NCBI GenBank assembly: GCA_013398275.1
Contig: VZSE01014389.1
Span: 1,796,694 to 1,860,693, forward strand
Source: Promerops cafer
Lineage: Eukaryota > Chordata > Aves > Passeriformes > Nectariniidae
Length of the DNA stretch: 64,000 nucleotides
Direction of reading: 5' to 3'
The position numbers and the translations under genes are program-made. Numbering within the stretch: position 1 is the stretch's first letter; the number at the start of each line of letters is the position of its first letter. The notes under the pieces were generated by a model. It was given only the letters and a program-made list of their open reading frames with translations, had not been told where the DNA came from and made no database searches. Below are positions 37,021-50,394 of the stretch, one piece after another.

Positions 37021-39129
37021 AGTATTTGCATTTCATAACTGCATCTTTGACTGGCGTGCCCTTCAATGGGAGGTGTGTGCAGGGATGCAAAATGTCAAGT
37101 GTGTCAAGGTTAACGGTAAAATAGTGCACACCCCTTATCAATCACCCTTTCTGGACCGGAGATTTCAATAGTTTTCAGTTTCTGAAGTGATATGTCTGGG
37201 TCACGTCACTGTAAAATTGCAACTGAGTCCTCTAGGAATTGTTTAGTAAGCTGCCTCAGACCAGTGAATGTCTAAAAGATAACACCGTAAACCCTTGTAT
37301 TTCTCTATTTCACTATCCTGTAAATCTACCAGAATGTTTTAGGCTGTATTTTGTCAGTCATTCATGCATGCTAAACAATGAGGGTCTTTTTTTTACCCTA
37401 TACTTTTCATTCTCCTGAGGATATTAAAGTAGCTTAATATATAAATTCACAATGAACAACACCAACATGGATAAGTATCCTACATGGGTCCCAAGTAAAG
37501 GAAACACTAATTATGTTTTCATTTATATAATGCAAAGTTACGGCTGGAAACAAATAAGAGAGTAAACACTAACTCTCCATAAAAGACGAACAGCAGCTAA
37601 ACTCTGCATTAATTAAAATCACCTAATTCCAGATACCCTGTATTTAAGACTTTCTTCCAAAGGTCTGGCTCAGGATCTCTCTGGACCTCTGATTAATGTT
37701 TCACTGTAATTCAGAGATGCAAATGTTGTGCATTATATAGAAGAACAGAAAAACTAATTAGAAAGTATTACAATAAATTTCACGCAAATAATGGAATAGC
37801 TGATACAGCTCTTTGGAAAGTATTAAATCAACAAACATGATAGGTAGAAAAGATGTATTTTCAAATTGAATGACACCACAGATTTGGCTGAGGTAGTTAC
37901 ATTCACATAAAATCTTGGGGCTCAACTTCTTAGGAAGGTTATTATGCAAAGGATGCTGCAATGTACTCAGCACTGCATATTCAGCTTCCTGTATGAATAC
38001 ATTTATCAAGGGGAGTAGGAGTGACTCCAGCCATCCTGTGGAAATGGCTGCTGCAGAGAGCAAGTCCATGTTAGGAGTGTCCATACGGAAACTGAAATAC
38101 AGTAAACTGCCTGTAACCAAAAAAAGAAATCATTGTAACTCGGCAGTATGTATCACGTATGCAATCTATAGAATATAAAAATCAAAATAAGTGAAACTTA
38201 TAACAAGGCTGCCCTGTTGCAGATGTGAAAATCTGCTGTCAGAGAGGGACTGTGGACATCACTCTGCTTGAGGCTTTGAACCTACACAGTTTAATGTGAT
38301 AATCTGTGATTCAGAAGCTATGTGCAAAGTTATAGTATTTTCAGAAAACAAAGCTGCAAAAGGAGGCAATAACGAAGGGAGTGCTTTGCTGGTAAAGAGC
38401 CACTAGAGCCACCAGGCAAGAAAGATGTAAGAAAACATTTTGTACTGTAGTACAGCAAACGAAACCCGAAGCATCTACAAGCTGAAGCAGAGCATATTCA
38501 CAGAGAAGGAGTAGTTCTGGCAAGGACACGCATACTTCCACATATTATCAGCAGTGTGGGAAACCCTACAGGCCAGAATAATCCTAGTTTCCCTTTTTCT
38601 GAGAAGCAGGAGGAGAGAGGAGCAAACACCTGACACAGCACTCATGTGACCATTCACAGAGTCCATCTTCGGAAAAGCATGAAAAAAGTTCAGTGCAGCA
38701 TCACAAAAATGATGAAAAAAATTAAATGCCTCCAGATTGCAAAGAGAATGAGAAGTAAAAAATACAGAGAAGACTGAGAGTTGACTGCATGGCAGTGTAT
38801 AAGAAACTACACATGAAATTACACAGGTGAAAAATTTGATGAGTCTTTACACAGTAAACAAATGCACTCTGAGATCCAAGGAAAAGGAGTCAATTGGACT
38901 TCTCAGAAAAATTAGGAGGAAAAATGACTCATAATTTACTATCTGAGAGAACAAGTCACTTTTGAAACAATATATCAAGTGCAGCAGATTCTCTATTACT
39001 GGTGATTTAGAACCAAGACTTCCATTTTCTTCCTGAAAGATGGAAGTTTTAGGTTTAAACTTATTTATCAAGGGTAAAAAAGCTTCAAAATTACTCAGAA
39101 CTGTCACCATCCATCTTTCTTCCTGAAAA

Positions 39130-39520
39130 CAGGATCAGCTATGCAATTGCCACTACCAGCTTCAAAATCCTGAAGTATAATCTAGTCTGTTGCTTTGCTG
39201 TCCTTGTCATTCTAACCTTTTCCTAGATGTCTGATCTAGAACTCGATACAATTCAAGTCCACCACTTGTGTTATCATGACTCATTAAGAACTGCATAGCC
39301 CCTTTATCTCTGCAAAATCTTTTAAATAAAAAAATCAGAAGCGTTGTGACAGTCCCCTCTTTCCCTGTCTTCTCTATTAGTTTTTGTTTTCCTGTGATTT
39401 TAGGTAAATTTTTAAAATCTCTGATCATTCTTCTTATTCTCTTTTGGACCCCTCTGGACTAATCATCATCCTTCTTAAATCAAGTTACTCCCAAATTGGT
39501 AATCTGCAGTGTGAATGTGA
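39130..39520 (-). mobile_element. Ancient CR1-like remnant
   Basis: The block TCTTCTTATTCTCTTTTGGA, then CCCCTCTGGAC, CATCCTTCTTAAATC and CCCAAATTGG has the order of the reversed CR1 3' region that normally reads CTCTTCTGGACC..CTCCA..CATCCTTCTT..CCAGAACTGGA. It is much more diverged than the other copies here. The upstream limit is a guess. Confidence 0.45.
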
Positions 39521-42500
39521 GCATGGAAGATGAATAACAGTAAAAACAGGATAATTGTGGAGTTATGCCTGACCCCACCTTCAGTAACTCAATTTCAAGC
39601 AACAATCTCTATTCTGAGACTGTCATGTTATGAGCTGAACGAAAGATAAAAAGTCCATTATGCAAAGAACTCAGGAAAACTAGGGGAATAAATTCTAAAT
39701 TAAATGATCTTAAAATGCGTGGAAAAACTCACCATAAAGCAATGCTTTTAAAAAAAATAAACCCCCAAAAAACCTTGCTTAGATCACATAAAGGTCAAAC
39801 TGCACATTAGATTTGTGCTTAGCCTTCCATCAAGTCACAGTTAAAAAGCATCATTACACACTCACATAATTTAAAAAAGGTAGTATAAAATAGGAAAAAA
39901 AAAATCTAGGAGGGATTACAGCACCATGTGGCCATTCATGAAATGTGTACTTTACAAGGCAGACCTCACATGATGGTAGAAAGTGTTTCATGATGTGTTA
40001 GCAAAAAGTACAGATTATAATGAACACACATAAAGACACAGTGTTAAGGCCATGCACATGAGTTTAGCTGACATTCCCCTACTTTTACAGCTTACCCAGA
40101 GGGTAAATTTTATTTTTGCTACCGTATTTTTAATGACATTTCCCTAAGTGTGTATTTTTTTTTAAAAGGAGAAAAAAATCCCACAACATAAAATTACTTT
40201 AGTAGTTAATCTTAGGCTGCAATCATTGTTTCAAGGTGGTGATTCAAGGAGGCATTCTAAGAGCCCAGTCCCTCCCACAGCTGAGCTGTATGGATTCAGT
40301 GCAAGCTGACCCAACTACTGCTCTTTTTACAAAGTATACCAGAGTTTGCATCCAAAGGGTCACGGACATTCAGCATCTTGTTATGCCAGCTCCACACATT
40401 TGCCCAACACACTCTTTTCAAATGCTAGTGGAGCACAGTTAGCACACATAATAGGCATGTTCTACAAAACATGAACACGCTGTGTGGCATTACTTGTTCC
40501 AAGGAAAAAAAGAAACAATAACCCTCAAATTACTAAAGAATCTGGGTGTTGTGACAAAAATTGCATGACTCTAAGACAATGAAAACAGCAGCACAGAGTC
40601 ACTCTGGTTTTACTGACCTCCAGTAGTCTATAAAGAAAAGTGAAACTCTATTTCCAAATCAGTGGACCAAAGATATACATAGGTTAAATCATTGCAGAGC
40701 AAGATGTTTATTTGCCAAAGAAAAGATTGTAAATGTATCATCCAACCCTTCCAAATTACTAACAAGCTAACATGCAAGGCTTCCAAATACGAGCTGCCAG
40801 CACAGAGTGTGCTTCAGCTTTCAGACACAAAGCTTATTCACATGACAAATTCACCAAGATTTACCTCCTTTTTGTTTGTTAGCTATAGACACATTTTGCA
40901 AGAACAAGGGAATGGTGTAACATCAAAGTGCTGTGTTAAAACACAATTTTTAGAGCTACTTCTGCATGAGAAAAAACACAGAACCAATGACTAACAGAAA
41001 AAGCTCAGCAACATTCAGAAATGAAGTTTTGTTTTGGGCTTATCCAGATTGAATTTCTCTGTCCATCCCTGCCTTCATATAGCATGTGATTTATTGCTGC
41101 CTATGGGTCAGAATTCAGATCAAAGTTGAAGGAAAATTGTCAACCTGACCAGCACTGCAGCATGTGACACTGTCTGCTGCTACAGCTGCTCAGTTTATTC
41201 ATTTTTATTAGTTAGTGTTGGCCATTGTATCTGTGCAAAAAAGTAATAAAAAAAAAATTTCAGCAATGCTGATAGAGACTGCCTACCAAAAAAGGCTTGT
41301 TTCAAGAAAAACAAGAACTTTACATGTGAACTCTGCTAATGAAAACCAGAAAACTGGAAATATTTCTTATGTTGACTCTAGGGACTAAAGGCAAGCTCCT
41401 TCCCAAGCAGAAGATCCAACAGATCCTTCTGTCCTCCCCAAAACCTGTCTCCCCACACCTCTCACACGGAGCAAGGACACAACAGAGCCGGGGCTGCCAT
41501 CCAAGCAGGGCCCAGGGAGGTGATTGCTGGCTGTGGCCCAGCAGAAAGTCCACCAGCTCTGTCTTGCATGGCTTTCCCTTCAGCTGATGTACCTGCAGTG
41601 TGGCTGTCTCAGAGTCCCCTAGTGACCTTCTCCATGTGGTTTCAAAGTGGCCAACATGTTCAGAAATTATTTAGGAATGCAGGAGGGGAGAGGATGGAAA
41701 GACAGGCAGGACACCTGGAACTGCTGCATGGCTCTTATTTCTTTAGAAACATATGCCAAAATTGAAGTGTTGTCCCCTCCCCTCAAGCACATGCACACAT
41801 ATGCTAAATACACACTTAAGATATTAAAAACTGCAGCTGAATGGAAGAAGAGGGCAGCAGCCTGACTGCACAGAAAGCATGACTCCTGACACAGAAGTGC
41901 TGGGTGATAATTCATCCCAGCTCTGAACAAATAAGATATACTGAACTGAATTATAAGGGCTGATTAAACTGTAACATTAAATAGAATCAGTGCTTTATTT
42001 CTGCATCTCCTTAGCACATTATAGGAAATTTTAAAGGAGGTAATTCCTCAGTGGCCTATAGCTACTGCAGAAAGTAAAGAATTTATGGCTCCAGTGAGAC
42101 ATGAAAAAGCCTGTTTCACTTTCTCAGTGGTTGTTTTAATGCTTCTCCCTTCTCTGACTTCACCCTGCCCTGATCAGCCAGCCTTCAAACAAGCAAAACT
42201 CACCAGTCACTGACACAGGCATGTCATTAGGTTTTTACACACTCACCTGCAACATTCACTTACCCCAAGACAGGAAGGAATGCCCAAGCTCCCTGCTCTG
42301 TCTGAACTGGGGTCCGTAAATGTGTGCCCAGAAGATAACAGTTTGATGTTGGAGAGAAACGTGCTGCCTTCCCATGACAAAAACAGAAGTTGTGCAATTC
42401 TCCACATCCCTGACTCATCCTTACCCAAAACCATGACCCTCTGCATTCCTGCAAACGTTCTTCCCACTTCTCTGAAATCTGTGACACTTGGAGCACTTAC

Positions 42501-43725
42501 CAAGTGTCTTCAGTCTCTGCCCAGTGACTGTTACAGTTAATTCAGCAAATTACTGACAAATCAAGGGGGGCTTTTCCACAGATTTGAAGCTTCTTCCTGA
42601 TTCATTTTTTCTTGGACTAAAGAGATGACGACAGGAACTTATGGTAAAGCACAGTGAACAAATTGCAGCTATTCTGAAATAGCTTTTTATCTCTCTGCAG
42701 GTTATTCCACTTCTTCACAGCTTCTGCACTCCAACACTGTACTGCCTGGATCTACCAGCAACACTTGGAATGTCAGCAAATACATCAACATATAAATCTT
42801 TACTTGCTTAGAGACATTATTTAATATTTGCTCTTGATTAACACTTTGGATCTTCTCCCCAGCAATATTAGTATATAAACTTCAAATCAGAAAAAGACAA
42901 TAAAAAACCCCAAACCCACAAAGAAACAGCACCACTTTCTACAAAGGAAACAGTCTTGAAATGAACTGGATGGACTAGCCACCCTCCAGAAGCACGGTGT
43001 CATCTCCTAAAGCTAGCCATAACTGCACTGGATAGACAGGGAACAGAAGCTGCAAAACACTTCGAATAAAAGCTTTCTCTGTGACAAGGGCTATGTAGAA
43101 ATTCACAAACGTGAAAGAAGAACAAGAAAGATTTTCTGTTTGAAGCTGGAATTAGAGTTATGTCTGTAAAAATTCACATAATATTTGCTTTCATGTCTCC
43201 TTTTAATGTTTATCTTTTTGTCTGCCTCTTTGCACTACTTCGGATTGAGAAAAGATAGTACTGAATCAAAAGATGAAGATGCAGTAGAGTAAACGGGGAT
43301 TCATTTAGTCAGCTGAACCAACAGGCGCTCTTAAAAAATTGTTCAAGAATGAGAGGAAAACGGCCTTGGCAAGCATTCAGGTCAGGATGAGATTTTCAAG
43401 GTTTTAGAACTTTGTTCAGCAAAACTAATGGTGCTTCAGAAACATGCATGTACTCAAATTCACCACTGAAGGCTTAGCTCACTTCCACTGCAGATTTTTT
43501 CTGGAAAGAAGATAAAGCCTTTCCTTTGTTTTCACTTGGAAACAATCATAAATAAATACTGTGATGCTTTTCTGAATAATCAGAGAGCTTTAAGTGCTGA
43601 CAGGTTTATAAGCGGGTACAGGGCACAAAGGCAGAAAATTCAACTGATTTGTCATTGCTGCTATTCACATCAGCAATGTAAAAAAAAAACCCAATAATTT
43701 TATTGTTTTACTACTGTTTGGGGAG

Positions 43726-45413
43726 GTGAGAAGCACCAACAACGATGAGGAAAAGGCTGAGATATTTAATGCCTTCTTTGCCTCAGGCTTTAATAAAAGA
43801 CTAGTTATTTTTGGGGTACCCTGCCCCAAGTTGGAAGACAGAGACAGGGAGCAGAAAGAAGTCCCCTTAATTCAAGGGGAAATGGTCAGTGAGCAGCTAC
43901 ACTGGTTAGCTACACACAGGTCTATTGGGTCAGATGGGATCCACCCAAGGGTACAGAAGGAGATGGCAGAAGTGCTCACTGAGCCACTTTCCATCACTTA
44001 CCAACAGTACTGGATAAGCGGGGAGGGCCCTGTTATTGGAAGTTAGCAAACGTGAGGCCCATCCACAAGAAGGGCTGGAAGGAGACTCCAGGGAAGCACA
44101 GGCCTGTCAGCCTGCTTGACGTCGGGGCCAGGGAAGGCTGTAGAACAGATAATCCTGTGTGCCATCATGTGGCACATACACAACAGCCAGGGCACCAGGC
44201 CCAGCCACCTTGGGTTTGTGAAAGGCAGGTCCTTTCAGCCAACCTGACCTACTGCTCCGACAAGATGACCTGCTCAGTGGATGAGGGCAAGGCTGTGGAT
44301 GTTGTCTGCCTGGACTTCTGTAAAGCCCGTGACAGTTTCCTCCAGCATTCTCCCAGACAAACTGGCTGCTCATGGCTTGGATGGGTGCACTGTTTGCTGC
44401 GTGAAAAACTGGACAGCTGAGCCCAGGAATGGTGGTGAATGGAGTTACATCCAGCTGGCAGCCAGTCACAGGTGGTGTTACCCAGGGCTCAGCACGGGGA
44501 CAGTTCTGTTTAACAGAAAAATCATCTGGATGAGGGGATCAAAGTGCACCCTCAGACAACACCAAGCTGGGCAGGAGAGTTGATCTGCTGGAGGGTAGGA
44601 AGGCTCTGCAGAGGGGTCTGGGCAGGCTGCATTGATGGGTAATTCTATAAGGCTCAACAAGGCCTGGTGCTGGGTCTGGCACTTGTGTCACAACAACTCC
44701 AAGCAGCACTACAGGCTGGAGGCAGAGTGGCTGGAAAGCTGCTTGGTAGAAAAGGACCTGGGGGTGCTGGTCAACAGCTGCCAGACATGAGCCAGTGTGT
44801 GCCCAGGTGGCCAAGGCCAGTAGCATCCTGGCTCTATCAGCATTGGTATGGCCAGCTGGACAAGGGCTGTGATCTTCCCCTCTATTCAGCACAGGTGAGG
44901 CCACACCTCAGTTCAGTTCTGGGCCCCTCACTACAAGAAAGACATTGAGGTGCTGGAGTGTGTCCAGAGAAGGACAACAGAGCTGGTGAAGGGTCTAGAC
45001 AATAAGTCATATGAGAAGTGGCTGAGGGAGCTGGGGCTGTTTAACCTGGAGAAAAGGAGGTTCACTGAAAATCTTACTGCTCTCTACAACTATCTGAAAG
45101 GAGGTTTGTAGCCAGGTGGGGGTTGGTCTCTTCTGCCAAGTAACAAGTGACCAGGCAAGAGGAAACAGCCTCCAATTGCTCCAGGGAGGTTTAGATTGGA
45201 TGTTCAGAAAATTTTTTTTCATGGAAAAGGTTGTCAGGCATTAGGACAGGCTGCCTGGGGGAGTGATTGAGTCCACATCCCTGGAGGTGTTTAAAGACAT
45301 GTAAATGTGGCACTCAGGGACATGGTTTAGGGGCAGATTTGGCAGTGCTGTGTTAACACTTGGACTTGATGATCTTAAGGATCTTTTACACCCTAAATGA
45401 CTATGCATCTCTA
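43726..45413 (+). mobile_element. CR1 LINE, 5'-truncated, with decayed ORF2 (1.7 kb)
   Basis: The largest mobile element in the window. It starts within ORF2 (EEKAEIFNAFFASGFNK) and passes through IGSDGIHPRVQKEMAEVL, RPIHKKG, KAVDVVCLDFCKA, AAHGLDG and a VNGV..W motif, then the VRPHLSSVLGPS and DIEVLECVQRRT region. It ends in the canonical 3' region (GGACATGGTTTAG, then TTGGACTTGATGATCTTAAG). At least three frameshifts separate these pieces. The catalytic FADD box is destroyed: at 44550-44565 a deletion brings CTCAG next to ACAACACCAAG, giving S-D-N-T-K-L. It is inert and antisense to UST. Its sequence is a different CR1 subfamily from the copy at 14969-16120. Confidence 0.92.
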
Positions 45414-48126
45414 TTTTAAGCCAAAGCAAATCAGATTCACATTTTTCATGACTCTCCTTATATTTTCTCTGCTTCTCTAGTACCTTGCTGATATGCTCTA
45501 AATGGCTTAATGCAATCCCTACACATCTTGAAAACATTCAAGCAGAGAGGTGCAAGGGAAGCAGAAGAGACTTGTTTTGTTCCACATGTGACCAACCAAA
45601 AGAGTAGCAAAGTAACATGCCTTCTAACTCCTACCTGTCCTATATGCAGGAGGAAGGAGAATAAATTGTTTCTAATCCCTTCCTGTGAACAAAAGCTTGG
45701 TTTCAAAGGTATAAAATGCCAAACAAGAGAAGTGAGTTACTGGACCAATGTCCAAAAAGGCTGCTCCTGCAAAAATTCACAGATTCCAGTAATGGCTCTG
45801 CTGCAGTGGCATGCAGAAAGCTTCATGCCTTTTCCTGGGAGGGAGCATGAAGTTTCACCAAAATAGGGTTCTTTAATCTTCAAGATGATCTTCGAGCCTT
45901 TCATGGATCTAGAGCTGCCCTAAACCTGCAGTCAGGAGTCAACTGTTGTCTCCTGCCCATCCCTGTGCATCTGTCCTGCTCCCCACTCTGCTGGCTGCTC
46001 ATGCCAAGCTATTGTCTGAGGTCTTCAGCTGTCAGCCAGAAAACACCACATCAATATTCTGAGCCCCATTCTTTTAGTCTGAGGAGTTTTGTATGACTTT
46101 TCTGTCAGCTCAGCATAAAAGCTGGGGCAAATTGGAAGAACAGTATTCCATAGACAATCTGAGTCCAGCTAACCACTACAGACAGGAAGGTTTCTATATA
46201 TGAATAATTTAAAGAAATCAAGCAAAACCAGAACACCTTCATAATATTGTAATATTTTTAATGCGTATTTAAATCACATCCTGAAATTTCTGTAAATGCA
46301 ATATTTGACAATCTATTTCCTAATGAAATCAGTTAGGAAAAAAAATCACCCTAGAATTAAATAACCAAGAAAATATAAAACATGCTACTTCACTGTTAAG
46401 TACAACACTGCTAATAAATTTTGAAATGAGGGACTAAACTTCAAAAAATGTTTAATTTATCAGAAAACACTAAGAAATGCTGAATACTAGTAAGCAATGT
46501 TGCTGCAATTCAATGCCGTCTGATTTACAAGACTCATCAGCCTTTTCACTACTTCACACTCACAAGTTAAACCAAGGATAGTCTCAATGAAACAAAAGGT
46601 TATGTTTTCAGGTTTGCAGGGAAGTGCCAAAGAGAAACTACAAATAATTTTATACATCTTCCATAATTGTTATGTATTTTCACAGATTTGCATTGTAAGA
46701 AAAAGGTAAATACATTGTAGATACATCATGTATACACTACAGAAGAAAAATCATACCTTAGTGGCAAGGATGTACCATAGGTACAGAAAATGGGATCCAT
46801 AGGGAGGAGCAAGAGGTTAAGACTTGCTGATCTTTTTCTCTCATACCTGATGTTGAGTACCATCTCTGTAAAATCAGTCTAATCAGGAAACATCCCTTTG
46901 ACTCTCATGTGTGGCTACTCTTTTGATCTTGCAGTTTGGAAGCGGAAAGATCATTTACCAAAAGTGCGAAGTCCTAATGATTTTTGTTTTTTAAAGGTAG
47001 TACATTAGAAATGGGAGTCTCAAGGAATCAGAAGAGAGAACACAGAAGATCAAAATTTTGTTTAACTCTTCTTGTTTCCATGTAAAAAAATCATGGCCAT
47101 AGTTAAGTTCTATATCAAGTGAATTTCCAATTGCTCAAAATATTTTACTTTCTAAGGAAACAAAACTAAACAGACCCCACCCTCAATTTTATAATCTCTT
47201 ACTACACTGTCTACAGAAGCCTGAAGCCATGCACACTCATTACCATGCAAACAAAATGCCATGTATTTAGGCAAGCTCTAGCAAATATCTTCAGTACAAT
47301 CATAATTCTACAGAAATTTTAAAAATCTAAATGCAAGGAATCCACTCTGGTGGCGCAGATAGCATGGTTCCTGAATATCATTTCCAGATTAAATTCACAG
47401 CCTGGGCAATAACCATCCGCAGTCAGCTTTAACCTCTGTATCCTGGCTACATGCTAACTGGCATCACTCATTCAAGTCCTTCCAAAAATTCCTTAGAAGT
47501 TCCATCCAAATTCAATTTTCTTCACATTCCGTGCTATAAAAGTCTCTAGAGTCTTGCTGCATACTTTTAAATATCTGCCAGAAGAAACAGCACTCCCATG
47601 ATACAGAGCGTAATCTGTTTGCATGGTTTAAAAATACTTCCACAGCCTGTGGAATGGGGACTATTTTGTCACAACAAAATTAAATTGGTTATATTGGTGA
47701 AGAGTCATTCCAGGCACAAAATTAATGAACTCAGGCAGTTTTCAAACTCCTTTTAGTCTCTGGCCACACAGAGATGAAACATTAACAGAAGTGTTCTGCC
47801 TCTTTTAAAACACAAGTGCACAGTTTAAAGACCTAAGTTACCATCTCTTGCATGTTGACTGGAAACACTGTAAATCACAATCATCTCAAGAGGCAAAAGC
47901 ATGTAATAGCATCCTGCCTTTTCACAAACATACTGTACATAATTACCTTACAGAAAAGTGAGGGTGGAGGAAAAAACCCAACAACTTCAGAATCTGAATT
48001 CTAGTGCCAGAAGGAAGGAAAAAAAAGTGAATTGTATTGTTTATGAGTATAAGAGGGAAAATGTTTTATGTGTTACAATTAACAGAAATCAATGAAAAAG
48101 ATTTTTGATCAAAAAAAATGCCTTAC

Positions 48127-48206
48127 CTTGAAAAGTTGAGGAAATGAACATGTCTAGTGAATAAATAGGGCTGCTCAGCAGTGCTTATGTTTTTAATCAA
48201 TTCCAT
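48127..48206 (-). CDS. UST: UST exon 4: catalytic-histidine segment
   Basis: This is an 80-bp exon with 26 whole codons (MELIKNIS to HFLNFS) plus two bases of a split arginine codon. It follows exon 3 in frame. The stretch RHVHFLNFSRFG aligns with HGHVSYLDFAKFG of HS2ST, so the first His of RHVH falls on the catalytic-base histidine of the 2-O-sulfotransferase family. That role is inferred from the family. KNIS and LNFS are two N-glycosylation sequons. The acceptor is TTCTTTTTAG|ATGG and the donor TCAAG|GTAAGG. The leading ATG is an internal methionine, not a start. The downstream intron is phase 2, matching exon 5. Confidence 0.95.
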
Positions 48207-50360
48207 CTAAAAAGAATTAACAAATCAAATTTTCCACGTTACATCAACTCACAATTTGAGACAAACAAAAAACTTCAAACAACATATGATGATACAATTT
48301 TCAAGTCTGAATAACTCAGGACCTCCTTCCCCACTATCCCTCCCAACCACTGTCGTCAAGATAGCACGATGAATATTTTATGTCTAAGCAAGAAAGGTTG
48401 AGCTGCAAACACCATTCTGCTACCATAAAGCATATGTACTTCCAAAATACTTCCAGAAGTGGGTATCAGTTTAAAGAAAGGATTAAACTAAAGGAAAAAT
48501 CTAAACTCTTTCTAAATCTGCAAGAGCTTTCCAAATGGCAGCTGCCCTCTGAAGACACTAGCTCTATTCACCCCAATGCCAAAAACGTAAAATATCCGAA
48601 ACTGTAACAGAAAGCAGGAGCTGAGCCAATGGCCATTTTCATGTAACAATAAACGCTGCCAAGACAGCCAAGACACCAATTGATTTGCTTGTTTAAATAT
48701 AGAAATCAGGACTTGCAATTCCTTTTCCTATTACAACAAATTAGGAGTATAAACTAAATGGGCACTTTTAGAAAGATGATGCTAAATTCTAGTTCAGGCC
48801 CATTCACATAATGTTAATCAAAAAAATAAAACAACAAAATAATTCGAATTTTCAGACCATTAAAATAGAATAATATAAACAATACCATATATATCATTAT
48901 TTTATGTAAGCTGAGCTCTAGCTATGGAAAGGTAGCTCTAGCTACAGGTAACTGGAAGTGTCTAGTGAAGCATCATGCTAGAGAGTCAATATTTCAGTTA
49001 ATTTTGCTTCCTTCTTATTAATTTCCTAAGATTTATTTTCCAATTTTCTGTTCTGTGTTCAAACACAGGCTATGTTATGAACACAAATGCACTTGAAATG
49101 ACAGGTTTATTGATTTTACAAACTGGGTAGTAGAAAGCAATTTATACACTGGGAAAAAAAAAGGTAAGTGTGAACCACATGTTCTGATTTGAATCATATT
49201 AATGTGAGGAGACAGTAATTAAAAAATGTATTTCTTAAAACTTGAATGCTATAGTTGACACAGATAAAATAAGCAAAAACATGAAGTCCAGTCTGTTGTG
49301 TGGTCAAAAAAAAGTACGTGGAGTTGGCACGTGTGGAGTTACTAGCAGCGAAAGGAGCATAGTAAAAAATTCTGCCCATGCCATAGCAAATACCCAGGCA
49401 CATTTAAGAGACAGCAGTTGCCAATTTTTTTCCTCTCCTAATGTCCAGTTTCAGCAGACTGATATTTTGCCATGTTTTTTATAATGTGTGTCACCTCTTA
49501 CTGCTTCTTATCCGTCTTGCATCCTCCACTTTTTCCCAGTGCACACGCCCTGCCTTCTTCTTTCAGCCAACATAAGCTACAGCCATTTAACTGCCCGGAA
49601 TGAATAAAGTGCACACACTCATCGACCTTCTTTACTTTCCCTCTGTCTTCAACCATTCCATACACATACATGCATGCTGACCACTGAAGCAAACAGTTCA
49701 GGTGGTCCATCTTCTCAGGACGGACCTGTTCCTGTCCAACTAGTTTGCATCAAGGTGTATTAGGTACAGACCTTATACATCACATCATATTAGGTTGAGA
49801 AAGTATAGCAAGGTATGTTACATCTGAAAAAGGCTGTAAACGCAAAGAAATGGAATGTAAGACGCGATCACCAAAAGAAAGATAAAGGGAAAAGAGAAAC
49901 AAGAGAATATGGAGAGATGTACAATTTTAAAAAGAAATTAAAAAGGAATAAAAAGTGTCAGGAAGGAAATAGCATCCCTTCCTTAGTCATATGTGGAGTG
50001 TGGACTGCTTGATTCAAGCATAAACAGGTCTTTGCACAGCTTCTTCAGTACAATATAAATGCATTGGGCAAGAAACTCATGAACCTGAAGAGCAAAGCTT
50101 GTCCAGATCAGAATTAGAAAGCCCAGGAAGCTTTGCAATACTTAGCACAAAGGCACTGAGTATTGTTTTTTCGTTCTCTGAAGAGACAAAGGCTTTCCTA
50201 GCAAACCAATATGTTGACATTTCTTTAGAACTGGTAACTCACTCTGCCAAAAAAATTATATTCTTCATTCACCTTGCAGAATCAAACAATAGAAGATCCT
50301 GGAGCCTGTGTATCAGATGTCTCAACTGGATTCTGTGGTAGACAACCCACTGCAGATTCC

Positions 50361-50394
50361 ATTTTTGTTTTTATTTTTGTTTTTGTTTTTTTTT
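50361..50394. repeat. T-rich (TTTTTG)n-like tract
   Basis: Imperfect repeats of TTTTTG with one TTTTTA unit end in a run of T. Simple sequence only. Confidence 0.85.

Larger units (their letters stand above)
32090..48126 (-). other. UST: UST intron 4
   Basis: This 16-kb intron lies between exons 4 and 5 (phase 2). Its recognisable content is a CR1 3' end at 36880-37020, an older CR1-like stretch at 39130-39520 and a 1.7-kb antisense CR1 at 43726-45413. The segments 32090-36880, 37020-39130, 39520-43700 and 45415-48126 are AT-rich with chance ORFs only. A GC-richer patch at about 41395-41640 has no recognised identity. Confidence 0.85.

Noticed and set aside
44052..44904. Several ORFs of 93-122 codons on both strands
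   Set aside because: They are pieces and shadows of the frameshifted CR1 ORF2.
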